Shown here one piece after another: positions 51,314-60,755 of a stretch of 64,000 bases of DNA (its first letter is position 1; the number at the start of each line of letters is the position of its first letter). Under the pieces are notes generated by a model that was given only the letters and a program-made list of their open reading frames with translations, made no database searches and was not told the DNA's origin. This DNA comes from Lewinellaceae bacterium (GTDB lineage Bacteria > Bacteroidota > Bacteroidia > Chitinophagales > Saprospiraceae): assembly GCA_020636405.1 (NCBI GenBank), contig JACJXW010000005.1, positions 868,001 through 932,000 of the forward strand, given 5' to 3'. Made by a program: the position numbers and the translations under genes.

Positions 51314-51655
51314 GTGTATCCAAGTGTGAGGTATTTGTGCCAGCAGGGCATAGGCGTCAACGACGAATACGAGCCCGGCCTGCCCATTTGATCATCCTGC
51401 GCCGGCGCCCTATCATTTTCCGGCCAATTGCTGCCCTGATTCCGGAAGTTAGCACAAAAGTTTAAAATAAGGCCCAAACAATTTACCTTTGTACCCCTGA
51501 CGCCAGAGGCATTTAAAGTGGTTGGTTCTCTTGTTTGTCACGCGGCGCCCTTTGGGCATAGCCGGTTGTCAGTTGCCTGAATGTCCCTATCCGACGCAAC
51601 TAATAACTGGCAATAAAACCTGCGAGTGAACGGCGAGCCCCCCCAAGTAAAAACT
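51314..51655. other. 342-bp divergent gap, MATE exporter / Ddl-PASTA
   Basis: It carries the promoter candidate at 51461-51491 for the plus-strand gene. The rest is without recognised structure. Confidence 0.5.
51461..51491 (+). promoter_or_regulatory. Candidate promoter for the Ddl-PASTA gene
   Basis: TTTA (51461-51464), 19 bp, then TACCTTTG (51484-51491): the -7 element is an exact TAnnTTTG match and the spacing is right. This is the best promoter match in the window. Confidence 0.5.
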
Positions 51656-54600
51656 ATGAAAGTAGGTATTCTCTTCGGTGGCCCTTCCCGCGAGCGCGAG
51701 ATCTCCTTTGCCGGCGGGCGGACGGTATACGACAACCTCGACCGCAGTTTGTTCGAGCCGGTCCCCCTGTTTGTGGACAGCCACCGCAATATTATTTTGC
51801 TGGACTGGCACTACATCTACAAGGGCGCCATTCGCAATTTTTATCCGCCCAAGGCAGTCCTTCCGCCTTCTGCGAACCACTTCGAGATCTACCTGGAAAG
51901 CCTGGGTGAGCTGTCCGCCGAACAACAGGACGAGCTTATCCGGCAGGTAGGGTCGAAGGTAGAGCTCGAGGAATTGCCTAATCTCATTGACATTGCTTTT
52001 CTGGCCCTGCACGGCCCGTACGGAGAAGACGGAGAGATCCAGCAGCAATTGGCCGAACTGAATATCCCCTACACGGGCAGCGCCGTTCGCGCCTGCCGGA
52101 TCGGGGCCGACAAGGCGATGCTCAAGGAACTCCTGGCGGTGGGCAATTTCTCCCGCCCCCGCATGATGGCCCTTTACAGGGAGGAATGGCTGCAGGGTAA
52201 GGCCGCCGATTACTATCAGGAAGCTATAGACAAGATCGGCTTTCCGATGTTCATACGCCCAGTCAGCCAGGGGCCGGCGATCGGGGTGTCAACCCTGGAA
52301 GAAGAACAAGGGCTGGAAGGCTTCGACCTCGCTATCAACCGCGCTTTTTTCCGGGAGATCCTGCCCGTTTACGAATGGAAAGACCGCAGTAAGTTTGAAC
52401 GCTCGGAATACGTCCACCTCGTCACCGACCTGCGCGACGGGTTGGGATTCCCCATCGATGTGTCCTTTCAGGGTACAACCCAGACGCTCTACCATCCGGA
52501 AGGATTGCTGGATTACCTGAATAAAATGTCGGCCGACGCTCACGATGGGGACGCCTTCATTCTGGAGAGCCACCATAAGGAAGACAAGGTGCTCATCGAG
52601 GCCTATACCGAAGGCAAGCCATTTTCCTGCATGGTGATCCGCAATGAGGATAAGAGCGTGCTCGCCCTGCCGCCAACGGAGATCATCAGGGACAACCACG
52701 TTTTCGACTACAGCTTCCGGTATATGCTGGGGCTCTCCCAGAAGGTGACTCCTGTGGAACTTCCGGAAGCGCAGATCGAGGCCATCCGCCAGGAATGTGA
52801 ACGCCTGTTCACCGAACTGGGCTTTAAGGTATACGCCCGTATCGACGGTGTTTTTTCCAAAGACGGGCAGGTCGTGATCACCGAGCTGAAGACCACTTCG
52901 GCCATGCTGCCCTCGTCCTTCCTCTTTCACCAGTCGGCCGAGATCGGCCTGAACAGTTCGCAGTTCCTGACGTACATCCTCCATGCTTCTCTGCAGGAGC
53001 GCCTGGCGGAAAATCCTGAAAAGGAGCACTACCAGGGCCTGCTTACCCAGATGGAACAAAAAATGGAAGCGGCCCGGGCTACAGCCTCCCGGAAGCGCCG
53101 GATCGGCGTCCTGTTCGGCGGCAATTCCTTCGAGCGGCACCTTTCCGTTCAGACCGGGCGAAATGTCTACGAAAAACTGGCCAGCTCGACCCTTTACGAA
53201 CCCCTGCCTATTTTCCTTTACCAAAAGGAGGCTACCTATGAGCTCTATGAGCTCCCCCTGAACCTGATGCTGACCGATAACGCTGACGAGATCCGGGCGA
53301 AGATCGACACTTTTCAGGTGCATCCTGTGGTGCAGGCCATTCGGCAGGAGTGCGCCGGGTTGCGGGCGCGTTACAGCTCCGCCGATATCGGCTTTACACC
53401 CCGGAAGTGCTCTGAGGAGGAGCTCGCCCAATGGGCCGACGGCGTGTTCATTGCTTTGCATGGCCGCCCAGGCGAGGACGGCCAGGTGCAGCAGATACTG
53501 GAAAATATCGGCATTCCTTATAACGGTTCCGGAGTAAAGTCTTCCGCAGTTACCATCAATAAATATCAAACCCTGCAGACGCTGAAACGCAACGGGTTCA
53601 CCGTTTCGGAACAGTTGGCCCTGCCCCGGGAAGATTTCGAACAAAGCCCGGAGGAGTTCTACAAGCGTGTGGAGAACCAGCTTGCGTATCCCCTGGTAGC
53701 CAAACCGGTAGATGACGGCAGCAGCTCCGCTGTCAAGATCCTGAAAAACAGGGAAGAGCTGGAAGCCTTTACCCGCCTGATGTTCCGCCCGCCCGGCGAA
53801 GAAGGGCCGGAAGCCCGTCGCAAATTGCGCCTCCGTGCCAACGAGGAGTTTCCCCGCAAGCCCGAGATCCTCTTTGAAAGCCTGATCGGCGCCCGCGGCG
53901 CCCGGCTGTTCATGGAGGTGACCATTGGCCTGCTGACCCATTATCAGGAAAATGGGGCCATCCGCTACGAGCTCTTCGAACCTTCAGAGATCCTTGCTGC
54001 GGGCGAGATCCCTTCTCTGGAAGACAAATTTTTTGCCGGGGAGGAGCAACATGTAACGCCGGCACGCTTCAGCAACCGGCCGGAAGAATACCAGGCTATA
54101 GCCGGGCAGGTGAAGCAACAGATAGAAAGAGCGGCCCGCATTCTGAACATCCAGGGATATGCCCGTATGGATGCTTTCGTGCGCGTTTACACCGACAACA
54201 GCGTGGAAACAGTCATCATCGAGGCCAATTCCCTTCCGGCCCTGACGCCGGCCGCCGTCCTCTTTCAGCAGGCCGCCATCAATGGTTATACGCCATTCGA
54301 ATACATCGATAAGATCATCACCTTCGGATTTGAGCGGCAGGCCCGCAAAGCAGCCCCGGCGCCGGCCGTCGAAGAAAAAGCGCCTGTCCCCGTCGACCCT
54401 CTGTGGGTGGACAAAGCGGGCAAGTCGCCGGAGGCAAGGCCGGAAACGGCGGGTAAGGAGGAATACACCCCTACGAAAAGCCCCTCGGCACAACGTGGCT
54501 CCCTTCGGGCACAGCCTTTCTGGCAGTATCTGCTGGAAAAGGCCAAGGTAGGGGCCATCGAATTGGGGCGTTTTCTTTCTTCCCCTATCTTCCTGCGCAA

Positions 54601-55420
54601 TTTCGGAGGGATCGTTGGGATGCTGCTGCTCTTTTTCTTCCTGACTACCCGTTTCCTCCGCATTTATACCCACCATGGAGAGTCTCTTCAGGTGCCCAAT
54701 TACGTCGGGATGGATATGCGGGATGCCGAACGCAAGGCTCAACGCCAGAACTTTAAGCTGTCTGTGATCGATTCCTTTTTCGATTCCAGCAAGATCCCCA
54801 ACACCATTTATCAACAGGATCCAAAACCACTGCAGCAGGCCAAACGCGGTAGAACGATCTATGTCAGTAAGTACCGCGTTACGCCCGATTCGGCCATTCT
54901 GCCGACCCTGGTCAGTGCCGGATACAACTATACCCAATACGCCATCAAGTTGAAAAGGATGGACATCAAGACTACGGTCCAGGAAAAGGTCTTTGACAGC
55001 AAACAGGAGGAGAACTCCATCCTGTACTTCTATCATAAAGGCCGGAAGATAACCGATGATATGCTGCGCCGGGGCGTGAAGGTACCGAAAGGAGCTACGC
55101 TGGACTTTGTCATCACCGAGCGCATTACCGGCGCCGTTCCTATCCCCGACCTCGTTTGTCAGCGTTATGATGCGGCCACTTTTCTCATTGAAGGGTCCAA
55201 TCTCGTTCTGGGCGAAGTATTTGGTGATGTGGGTTTCCGTGAAGGCGCCTATGTGTATAAACAAGAGCCCGAATATGTGCCCGGCATGCAGATGGAGATC
55301 GGCCAGAAGGTCAACATCTACCTTACCAGCACCCGGCCGTCAGGTTGCCCTGATGATCTTGACCCCAGCAGCCTCGATGGCAGCGGACAGGAGGAACAGG
55401 AGAATGAGGATTTCAATTAG
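51656..55420 (+). CDS. Tandem D-Ala-D-Ala ligase-like fusion with TM and PASTA domains
   Basis: A 1254-residue protein. Module 1 (about 1-470) begins MKVGILFGGPSREREISFAG and is a Ddl/ATP-grasp fold, but the ATP-binding lysine motif reads MFIRPVSQGPAIGVS (Arg for Lys) and the metal-binding ELKTTSAMLPSS lacks the usual Asn. Module 2 (about 480-900) keeps VAKPVDDGSSSAVKIL and IIEANSLPALTP (E-x-N), and is more likely active. A Pro/Ala linker, one membrane segment (MLLLFFFLTTRFLRIYT) and three PASTA units (VPNYVGMDMRDAERKA, ILPTLVSAGYNYTQYAI, PIPDLVCQRYDAATFLI) follow. PASTA domains bind peptidoglycan fragments. The start is at the family's usual MKVGILFGG. Confidence 0.87.
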   Translation: MKVGILFGGPSREREISFAGGRTVYDNLDRSLFEPVPLFVDSHRNIILLDWHYIYKGAIRNFYPPKAVLPPSANHFEIYLESLGELSAEQQDELIRQVGSKVELEELPNLIDIAFLALHGPYGEDGEIQQQLAELNIPYTGSAVRACRIGADKAMLKELLAVGNFSRPRMMALYREEWLQGKAADYYQEAIDKIGFPMFIRPVSQGPAIGVSTLEEEQGLEGFDLAINRAFFREILPVYEWKDRSKFERSEYVHLVTDLRDGLGFPIDVSFQGTTQTLYHPEGLLDYLNKMSADAHDGDAFILESHHKEDKVLIEAYTEGKPFSCMVIRNEDKSVLALPPTEIIRDNHVFDYSFRYMLGLSQKVTPVELPEAQIEAIRQECERLFTELGFKVYARIDGVFSKDGQVVITELKTTSAMLPSSFLFHQSAEIGLNSSQFLTYILHASLQERLAENPEKEHYQGLLTQMEQKMEAARATASRKRRIGVLFGGNSFERHLSVQTGRNVYEKLASSTLYEPLPIFLYQKEATYELYELPLNLMLTDNADEIRAKIDTFQVHPVVQAIRQECAGLRARYSSADIGFTPRKCSEEELAQWADGVFIALHGRPGEDGQVQQILENIGIPYNGSGVKSSAVTINKYQTLQTLKRNGFTVSEQLALPREDFEQSPEEFYKRVENQLAYPLVAKPVDDGSSSAVKILKNREELEAFTRLMFRPPGEEGPEARRKLRLRANEEFPRKPEILFESLIGARGARLFMEVTIGLLTHYQENGAIRYELFEPSEILAAGEIPSLEDKFFAGEEQHVTPARFSNRPEEYQAIAGQVKQQIERAARILNIQGYARMDAFVRVYTDNSVETVIIEANSLPALTPAAVLFQQAAINGYTPFEYIDKIITFGFERQARKAAPAPAVEEKAPVPVDPLWVDKAGKSPEARPETAGKEEYTPTKSPSAQRGSLRAQPFWQYLLEKAKVGAIELGRFLSSPIFLRNFGGIVGMLLLFFFLTTRFLRIYTHHGESLQVPNYVGMDMRDAERKAQRQNFKLSVIDSFFDSSKIPNTIYQQDPKPLQQAKRGRTIYVSKYRVTPDSAILPTLVSAGYNYTQYAIKLKRMDIKTTVQEKVFDSKQEENSILYFYHKGRKITDDMLRRGVKVPKGATLDFVITERITGAVPIPDLVCQRYDAATFLIEGSNLVLGEVFGDVGFREGAYVYKQEPEYVPGMQMEIGQKVNIYLTSTRPSGCPDDLDPSSLDGSGQEEQENEDFN

Positions 55421-55485
55421 GACGGAGCAATTTCCTGAAACAGCACCATTGGGAAGGGCTATTGGCGTGTGTTCCAGTCCTCCGG

Positions 55486-57600
55486 TTATTCTGCCACGAT
55501 TTTCCTTAAGTCTCTAGGCACCCGGAAGCGCTGGCCATGGGCCTTCTGATAAACCTTGCATTGCTTCACGAAATCATCCACTCCATAATCGGTGATGAAC
55601 TGAATGACGCCCCCTTTGAAAGCGGGGAACCCCCAGCCGTGGATGCTGCCCAGGTTGGCGGCGGCTACCGAATGGATGACTTTTTCCTGCATGCACCATA
55701 CGGCTTCCAGCACCTGAGCGAAGAGGAAGCGGTTGATCAGTTCCTGCTTGTCGAAACTTTTTTGAGAAGCAGGGAAATGTTCCGCTAACTCTGGCCAGAG
55801 AAAGGGTTCTCCTTCCGGCGGATACTCATAGAAGCCGCCACGCCGCTGGCGTCCCTGGCGTTGCAGTTCTTCCAGCATTTTTTTCAGGACGGCCACTGCC
55901 GGGTGTTGCACATATTTGCCCCCGTAGTGTTCTGCCGCCTGGTTTTCGTATTTCAGCACCATGTTCAGTCCCAACCGGTCCGCTAAGGCCAGGGCGCCCC
56001 GGGGCATACCGGCCTGCCGGCCGAGGTTTTCGATCAGAGCCGGGGGATAACCCTCTTGTAGCATGGTGATGCCTTCCAGAATGAAGGTATTCTGAACGCG
56101 GGCGGCAAAAAAACCCCAATCGTCCTTCACCACGATCGGCGTTTTGCGGATGGCCCGTACAAAATCGAAGGCGCGGGCTACCGTCTCTTCAGAGGTCTTT
56201 TCTCCGCGGACGATCTCCACCAGGGGCACTTCCTCGGCGGGAGGGAAGAAATGCAGGCCTACGTAGTTTTCCGGGCGGATGGAAGCCTCCGCCAGTTGGG
56301 TGATGGGGATGGAGACCGTGTTGCTGGCAAGCAGGGAGTATTCGTCGAGGTACTCTTCCGCTTCGCGGGTGACCTTCTGCTTGACCAGGCGGTTTTCAAA
56401 TACCGCCTCGATGACCAGGTCGCAATGCTCAAAATCCTTGGAAGACTCCGTGGTTTGAATGCGGCTGAGCATCTCTTTGCTGTCTTCAGGCTGTTTTTTA
56501 CCCTCCGCCACCATGGCATCGAGCTTGCGGCGTACATAATCGCGCCCACGTTCCGCGATGGGCTTGGAAACATCTTTCAGGACGACCTCCAGGCCGTTGC
56601 TCAGGCAAACAAATGCGATGCCCGACCCCATGCGGCCGGCTCCGATGATGCCCACCTTCCGGGGCCTGAACTTCCCGAACCCCTTGGGCCGGTTGCCACC
56701 CTGCTTGATGTAGTTGAGGTCGAACCAGAAAGCCTTGATCATATTTTTGCAGGCCGGGCTGCGCAACAAGTCGGTGTAGTAGCGGCTCTCGATGCGGCAG
56801 GCCGTATCGAAATCGACTTTGGAGCCCTCCGCCAGCACGTTCAGGATGGCCTGCTGGGCAGGGTAATGGTTGTGCACCTGGCCGGAGAGCTGCGCCGCCA
56901 GGAACCGAATGTGGCCGGCCATTTCCGGACTCCGCGCCGTGCCTCCCGGAATAGAGCATCCTGGCCGGTCCCAGGGGCGCCGGCCTTCTTTGTTCTGCAG
57001 CAGCCAGGCCCGCGCCTGGTCCATCATCTCGCGGTGGCTTCCGGCCACCTCGTCCACTAACCCCAGTTGCAGCGCTTCCTGAGGGGTATACCGTTGTCCG
57101 GAAGTCAGGATCGGGAACGATTTTTCGATGCCCAGCAGCCACATCAGGCGTACGATGCCCCCGCTGCCGGGCATAAGGCCCAACTGCACTTCAGGAAAGC
57201 CCAGGCGCACCCTGGGGCCGTCGATAGCAATGCGGTGGTGACAGGCCAGCGCCACCTCAAAGCCGGTGCCCAACGCAGCGCCATTGATGGCTGCCACCAC
57301 GGGAATGCCCGGGCTCTCCAGGTCGCGCAGGATGCCCTTCAGCTTTTCGGCGAAGCGGAAGATCTCCGCGGCATCATCGGCCCGGTAGAGATACTCCAGG
57401 TCGCCGCCGGAGAGGAAGGCCTTCTTGGCGGAAGTGAGGATGACGCCCCGCAGCAGGCCCTTTTCCTTCTCTTCCTTGAGGTGGGCGATGACCGGCACGA
57501 ATGCCTCGGCGATCTTGTGATTGATCACATTGAGGCTGCGGCCGCTCATGTCGAGGGTGAGCGTGACAATTTTGTGGGTGTCCTTTTTATATCTGATCAT
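55486..57600 (-). CDS. Fatty-acid oxidation complex alpha subunit (enoyl-CoA hydratase / 3-hydroxyacyl-CoA dehydrogenase)
   Basis: A 704-residue bifunctional beta-oxidation enzyme of the FadJ/FadB type. The hydratase half has FLSGGDLEYL (oxyanion hole), NGAALGTGFEVALAC (catalytic Glu) and FPEVQLGLMPGSGG (second Glu). The NAD-binding half starts VGIIGAGRMGSGIAFVC, with NTVSIPITQLA and the catalytic His in GLHFFPPAEEVPLVEI. The 3-hydroxyacyl domain repeats at the end. It overlaps the S41 peptidase gene by 4 bp (ATGA) on the same strand, and the partner thiolase is 1.5 kb upstream on that strand, so the three genes form a likely operon. Confidence 0.92.
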   Translation of the reverse strand: MIRYKKDTHKIVTLTLDMSGRSLNVINHKIAEAFVPVIAHLKEEKEKGLLRGVILTSAKKAFLSGGDLEYLYRADDAAEIFRFAEKLKGILRDLESPGIPVVAAINGAALGTGFEVALACHHRIAIDGPRVRLGFPEVQLGLMPGSGGIVRLMWLLGIEKSFPILTSGQRYTPQEALQLGLVDEVAGSHREMMDQARAWLLQNKEGRRPWDRPGCSIPGGTARSPEMAGHIRFLAAQLSGQVHNHYPAQQAILNVLAEGSKVDFDTACRIESRYYTDLLRSPACKNMIKAFWFDLNYIKQGGNRPKGFGKFRPRKVGIIGAGRMGSGIAFVCLSNGLEVVLKDVSKPIAERGRDYVRRKLDAMVAEGKKQPEDSKEMLSRIQTTESSKDFEHCDLVIEAVFENRLVKQKVTREAEEYLDEYSLLASNTVSIPITQLAEASIRPENYVGLHFFPPAEEVPLVEIVRGEKTSEETVARAFDFVRAIRKTPIVVKDDWGFFAARVQNTFILEGITMLQEGYPPALIENLGRQAGMPRGALALADRLGLNMVLKYENQAAEHYGGKYVQHPAVAVLKKMLEELQRQGRQRRGGFYEYPPEGEPFLWPELAEHFPASQKSFDKQELINRFLFAQVLEAVWCMQEKVIHSVAAANLGSIHGWGFPAFKGGVIQFITDYGVDDFVKQCKVYQKAHGQRFRVPRDLRKIVAE

Positions 57601-58850
57601 AAGCCTTTAATGTATTCCCAGGCCGGGTCGATCCCCTGCCGGAATTCGCTGAAAGAAAGTTCGATGTGGACGTCTGGCTCGATAGTCGGAGGGTCGCCTT
57701 CCACCTTTTTGAAATATTGGGTTGAATAATATACCGTAACGCCGGAGTTCGGCAATTGCATAGTTTTCACCTCTCCGAAGTGATTGGGCCGCCCACTGGT
57801 AGATTCGCCAACAAGCGTGGCGTTGCAATATTTCTGGAAATCCAGTGTATTCAATACAGCAGAAGAAAAGGTGCGGCGCCCAATGATTACATAAGCCTGG
57901 CCGTTAAAGGCTTTGCCGGCCTTCTTTGCCAGTTCCGTTCCCTGTAAAGAACTTCCTCCCGGATTGTTGCTAACATCGAATACCAGCTTTTTTACGGGAT
58001 ACTTCTCCAGTATCCTTAAGACTTCTTCGCCAAACTTTTCAAAGGAAGGCAACTGTTTAGCGCGATGTTTATTGCCGTACTTTTTTTCCATCTCCCGGCT
58101 GGTACAGCGGTTGTATCGAATATAGAGCACCTGGCCTTCTTCCTTGTATTCGTGCCAGAACGGGGTTCTGTTATCACGCCAGGTAAAGGCGTAGCTGTCG
58201 GGTTTGTAGTTGACGAGGGTAGATTTTAAAGAACGCGCCGGTATGGCCTGGAGTGGCAGGTTGAGGGTACGCCCCAAAGTGTCGCGAAAAGAAAAAATGG
58301 CCGAGGTGGTGTCTACGATACCGCAGTAGCGCAGAGGATAATATTGAGCGATCAGGTTGGGCGCCAAATGCCGGACGATGGACTCATTCTCCGCTACAAA
58401 TAACCTGGTCAGTTGGGCTATCACCCTTTCGATTGGAATACCATTGATCGCCATCAATTGTTTGGCCAGTAGCGTATCCAAGGAAAAACTGGAAGAGGCG
58501 CCCGTCACAAAAAGCCCCTCTTTAAACCAATAGAACTGTAGGGGAAATACCTGCTCGTTATCTCCTGCATTGCCCCGGTAGACAGCAGTATGCGCATCTT
58601 CCGCTCTGCAGATGATCTCTTGCAACTGCAGGGTTATTTGCCAGTCCTGCATATCCGGAACGGCCGAGCGCAGGCTATCGAGGGCTGCCCGAAAAGCTTG
58701 CTCGGAATAATGCCGGTACAAGTCCTTATGGCGTTTCGGCAGTTCGTTTTCCAGGTAGTTGATGTCTTCCCGCCATTGAGCCGCCTTGTCCTGGCCATAA
58801 ATAAAGCCGGAAAGGGTGATCAGGCAGAAGAGCAGGAGTACTTGCTTCAT
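57597..58850 (-). CDS. S41-family peptidase-like secreted protein
   Basis: A 417-residue exported protein: signal MKQVLLLFCLITLSGFIYGQ. An N-terminal helical region is followed by the tail-specific-protease-like core: FDVSNNPGGSSLQGTELA (nucleotide-binding-like NPGG turn common to S41), then RRTFSSAVLNTLDF, where the catalytic Ser is expected, and GESTSGRPNHFGE with the basic side. The PDZ domain is weak or absent. It is between the thiolase and FadJ-like genes and overlaps the latter by 4 bp, a translational-coupling arrangement. Its connection to fatty-acid oxidation is unclear. The ATG at 58850 is chosen over 58883 for the signal peptide. Confidence 0.85.
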   Translation of the reverse strand: MKQVLLLFCLITLSGFIYGQDKAAQWREDINYLENELPKRHKDLYRHYSEQAFRAALDSLRSAVPDMQDWQITLQLQEIICRAEDAHTAVYRGNAGDNEQVFPLQFYWFKEGLFVTGASSSFSLDTLLAKQLMAINGIPIERVIAQLTRLFVAENESIVRHLAPNLIAQYYPLRYCGIVDTTSAIFSFRDTLGRTLNLPLQAIPARSLKSTLVNYKPDSYAFTWRDNRTPFWHEYKEEGQVLYIRYNRCTSREMEKKYGNKHRAKQLPSFEKFGEEVLRILEKYPVKKLVFDVSNNPGGSSLQGTELAKKAGKAFNGQAYVIIGRRTFSSAVLNTLDFQKYCNATLVGESTSGRPNHFGEVKTMQLPNSGVTVYYSTQYFKKVEGDPPTIEPDVHIELSFSEFRQGIDPAWEYIKGL

Positions 58851-58920
58851 ACGCTTTAGTGTTTGGGGAGCCGGTGGTATCAAGCCGGTTAAAGTGTTTC
58901 GGTTCCTGGTTTCAGGTGTT

Positions 58921-59009
58921 GGGATAGTTCAATTTTCTGTGTCTCCTGAAAAAGCCCTTTGATTTTCAGGGATTTGCGAACAGCGAACAGCGGATTGCGA
59001 ACAGTCCCC
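58921..59009. repeat. 89-bp intergenic repeat, copy A
   Basis: Starts GGGATAGTTCAATTTTCTGT and contains an 8-bp stem (CCTGAAAA/TTTTCAGG) followed by GCGAACA-type units, ending near ACAGTCCCC. The copy at 63460-63549 differs by one inserted base and one substitution. It fills part of the 225-bp gap before the S41 peptidase gene. Confidence 0.85.
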
Positions 59010-59075
59010 AGGTGTTCGATTGGCCCTCTCTTTCCAGTTATTGCTTATGGCCGCCGGCAAATTTAAAATTGTAGG

Positions 59076-60281
59076 TCAAACCCTTTCAATAATCGTCGCC
59101 ACGCCCATTCCTCCCCCAACGCAGAGCGTCACCAATCCGGTGTTTTTATTCTGCCGCTCCATTTCATCGAGCAAAGTGCCCAGCAGCATGGCGCCGGTAG
59201 CCCCCAGCGGATGCCCCATGGCGATGGCGCCCCCGTTGACGTTGAGTTTGGATTCAGGGATCTTCATTTCCCGCTGGAATTTCAGGACGACAGAAGCGAA
59301 GGCCTCGTTACATTCCCACAGGTCGATGTCCTTGGTTTTCATGCCCGCCAATTCCATGGCCTTGCGGGCCGCCGGCGCCGGGCCGGTCAGCATAAGAGTA
59401 GGGTCGACGCTTACCGTAGCGGCAGACAGAACGCGGGCGCGGGGCTTCAACCCCAATGCCTCGCCTTTCTCCCGGCTGCCCACCAGTACCAGCGCCGCTC
59501 CGTCGACAATACCGGAGGAATTGCCGGCGGTATGCGGGTGTTGAATGCGCTCCAGGGTGGGGTATTGGTGCAGGGCCATTTCGTCGAACCCTTGCCGGCC
59601 GGGGCTTTCGAAAGCAGGAGGCAGTTGGGCCAGCGCTTCCAGTGTAGTATCGGGCCGGATGTGCTCGTCCCGGCCCAGAATGAGCAGGCCGTTGCGGTCA
59701 TAGATCGGGACGATGGAGCGGTCGAAGAAGCCATTTTCCCAGGCCTGATGGGCCCGCTTATGGGAGTCGTAAGCATAGGCGTCCAGCTCTTCCCGGCGGA
59801 AGCCCTCCAGGGTGGCGATCAGGTCGGCGGAGATACCCTGGGGGATAGAATTGGCCCGGGTGATGAGTTCGGGATCGTACATCAGAGGCCCGCCGTCGCT
59901 GCCAATAGGAATGCGGCTCATGCTTTCCACACCGCCGGCCAGCACCAGGCCTTCCCAGCCAGAGCGCACCTTCATCGCGGCAAGGTTGACAGCTTCCAGC
60001 CCGGAAGCACAGTAGCGGTTGACCTGCATGCCGCTGACGGCTTCGCCCCAGCCGGTATGTAACAGGGCGGCCTTGGCCACATTGTAGCCCTGGTCGTCAA
60101 TGGGCGTCACACAGCCGATGACGGTATCGTCGAGTTCTCCCGGGGCTATGGAGGCCCGCTGCCGCAGGGCGTTCAGGGTAGCCGACAGCAGGTCGATGGG
60201 CTTCACTTCATAGAGCGCTCCCTGGCTTTTGCCCCTGCCACGGGGCGTGCGCAGCGCCTCGTATATATATGCTTCAGGCAT
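59076..60281 (-). CDS. Acetyl-CoA C-acyltransferase (thiolase II, FadA-like)
   Basis: A 401-residue thiolase. The active-site cysteine lies in NRYCASGLEAVNLAAMKV, the second site histidine in GGAIAMGHPLGATGA, the CNEAFA motif and the final cysteine in TLCVGGGMGVATI. These are the signatures of degradative/beta-oxidation thiolases. The gene starts at 60281 and is on the same strand as the S41 peptidase and FadJ-like genes, consistent with a beta-oxidation operon. It is likely the beta subunit partner for that alpha subunit. Confidence 0.93.
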   Translation of the reverse strand: MPEAYIYEALRTPRGRGKSQGALYEVKPIDLLSATLNALRQRASIAPGELDDTVIGCVTPIDDQGYNVAKAALLHTGWGEAVSGMQVNRYCASGLEAVNLAAMKVRSGWEGLVLAGGVESMSRIPIGSDGGPLMYDPELITRANSIPQGISADLIATLEGFRREELDAYAYDSHKRAHQAWENGFFDRSIVPIYDRNGLLILGRDEHIRPDTTLEALAQLPPAFESPGRQGFDEMALHQYPTLERIQHPHTAGNSSGIVDGAALVLVGSREKGEALGLKPRARVLSAATVSVDPTLMLTGPAPAARKAMELAGMKTKDIDLWECNEAFASVVLKFQREMKIPESKLNVNGGAIAMGHPLGATGAMLLGTLLDEMERQNKNTGLVTLCVGGGMGVATIIERV

Positions 60282-60435
60282 GGTGTGGGTTTGAACGCAA
60301 AAATAGGGGCATAGAGATGAAGATCGTAATTTAGAAGAAGGATTTATGGTTTGAAGGAAGGAATATTATTTGTTCCAGTCATCGGCCGCCCCGGTGTTTA
60401 AGTAGAAATTATGTGCAATTCGAACGTCATAAACG

Positions 60436-60443
60436 TACCTTTG
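60436..60443 (+). promoter_or_regulatory. TACCTTTG, candidate -7 element for the membrane-protein pair
   Basis: An exact TAnnTTTG match 24 bp upstream of the proposed start at 60468. The TTTG half at -33 is not clear. Confidence 0.35.
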
Positions 60444-60467
60444 CCGACGTACCTTAAAAACACGACA

Positions 60468-60752
60468 ATGCCAAGAAGAAAAATGACGCCTTTTGCGCGA
60501 TTCTTTATCGTAATGCTCATCATTGTGCCGCTGGCTTATTTCGGTGCATCCTGGTACAATGGGGAGGACCCTCTGAATGTAAGACAGTACCTGGGGTTGG
60601 ATGGGCAACCCAAAACCGAGCAGGTTACCGTAGTAGCCGATGACAAAAGTCCAGATGCGGATCTGCAGCTGCGCATCGATGAGCTGGAGGCAAAGCTGAA
60701 GCAGTGCCAGGACGAGCTGGATCAACTCAAAACACAGATCAATAACCAATAA
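60468..60752 (+). CDS. Small membrane-anchored coiled-coil protein
   Basis: A 94-residue protein with one N-terminal membrane segment (ARFFIVMLIIVPLAYFGASW) and a charged C-terminal coiled coil (LRIDELEAKLKQCQDELDQL, residues about 68-88). The ATG at 60468 is preferred over the one at 60411, because the -7 element lies between them and the upstream 19 residues do not fit a signal. It is followed 3 bp later by the holin-like gene, so they are co-transcribed. Function unknown. Confidence 0.6.
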   Translation: MPRRKMTPFARFFIVMLIIVPLAYFGASWYNGEDPLNVRQYLGLDGQPKTEQVTVVADDKSPDADLQLRIDELEAKLKQCQDELDQLKTQINNQ

Positions 60753-60755
60753 GCT

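Noticed and set aside
52289..53941. A 550-residue minus-strand open frame
   Set aside because: Antisense shadow of the Ddl fusion gene.
60411..60467. A 19-residue longer start for the coiled-coil membrane protein
   Set aside because: A -7 promoter element lies inside this segment, and the later ATG gives a good membrane segment.
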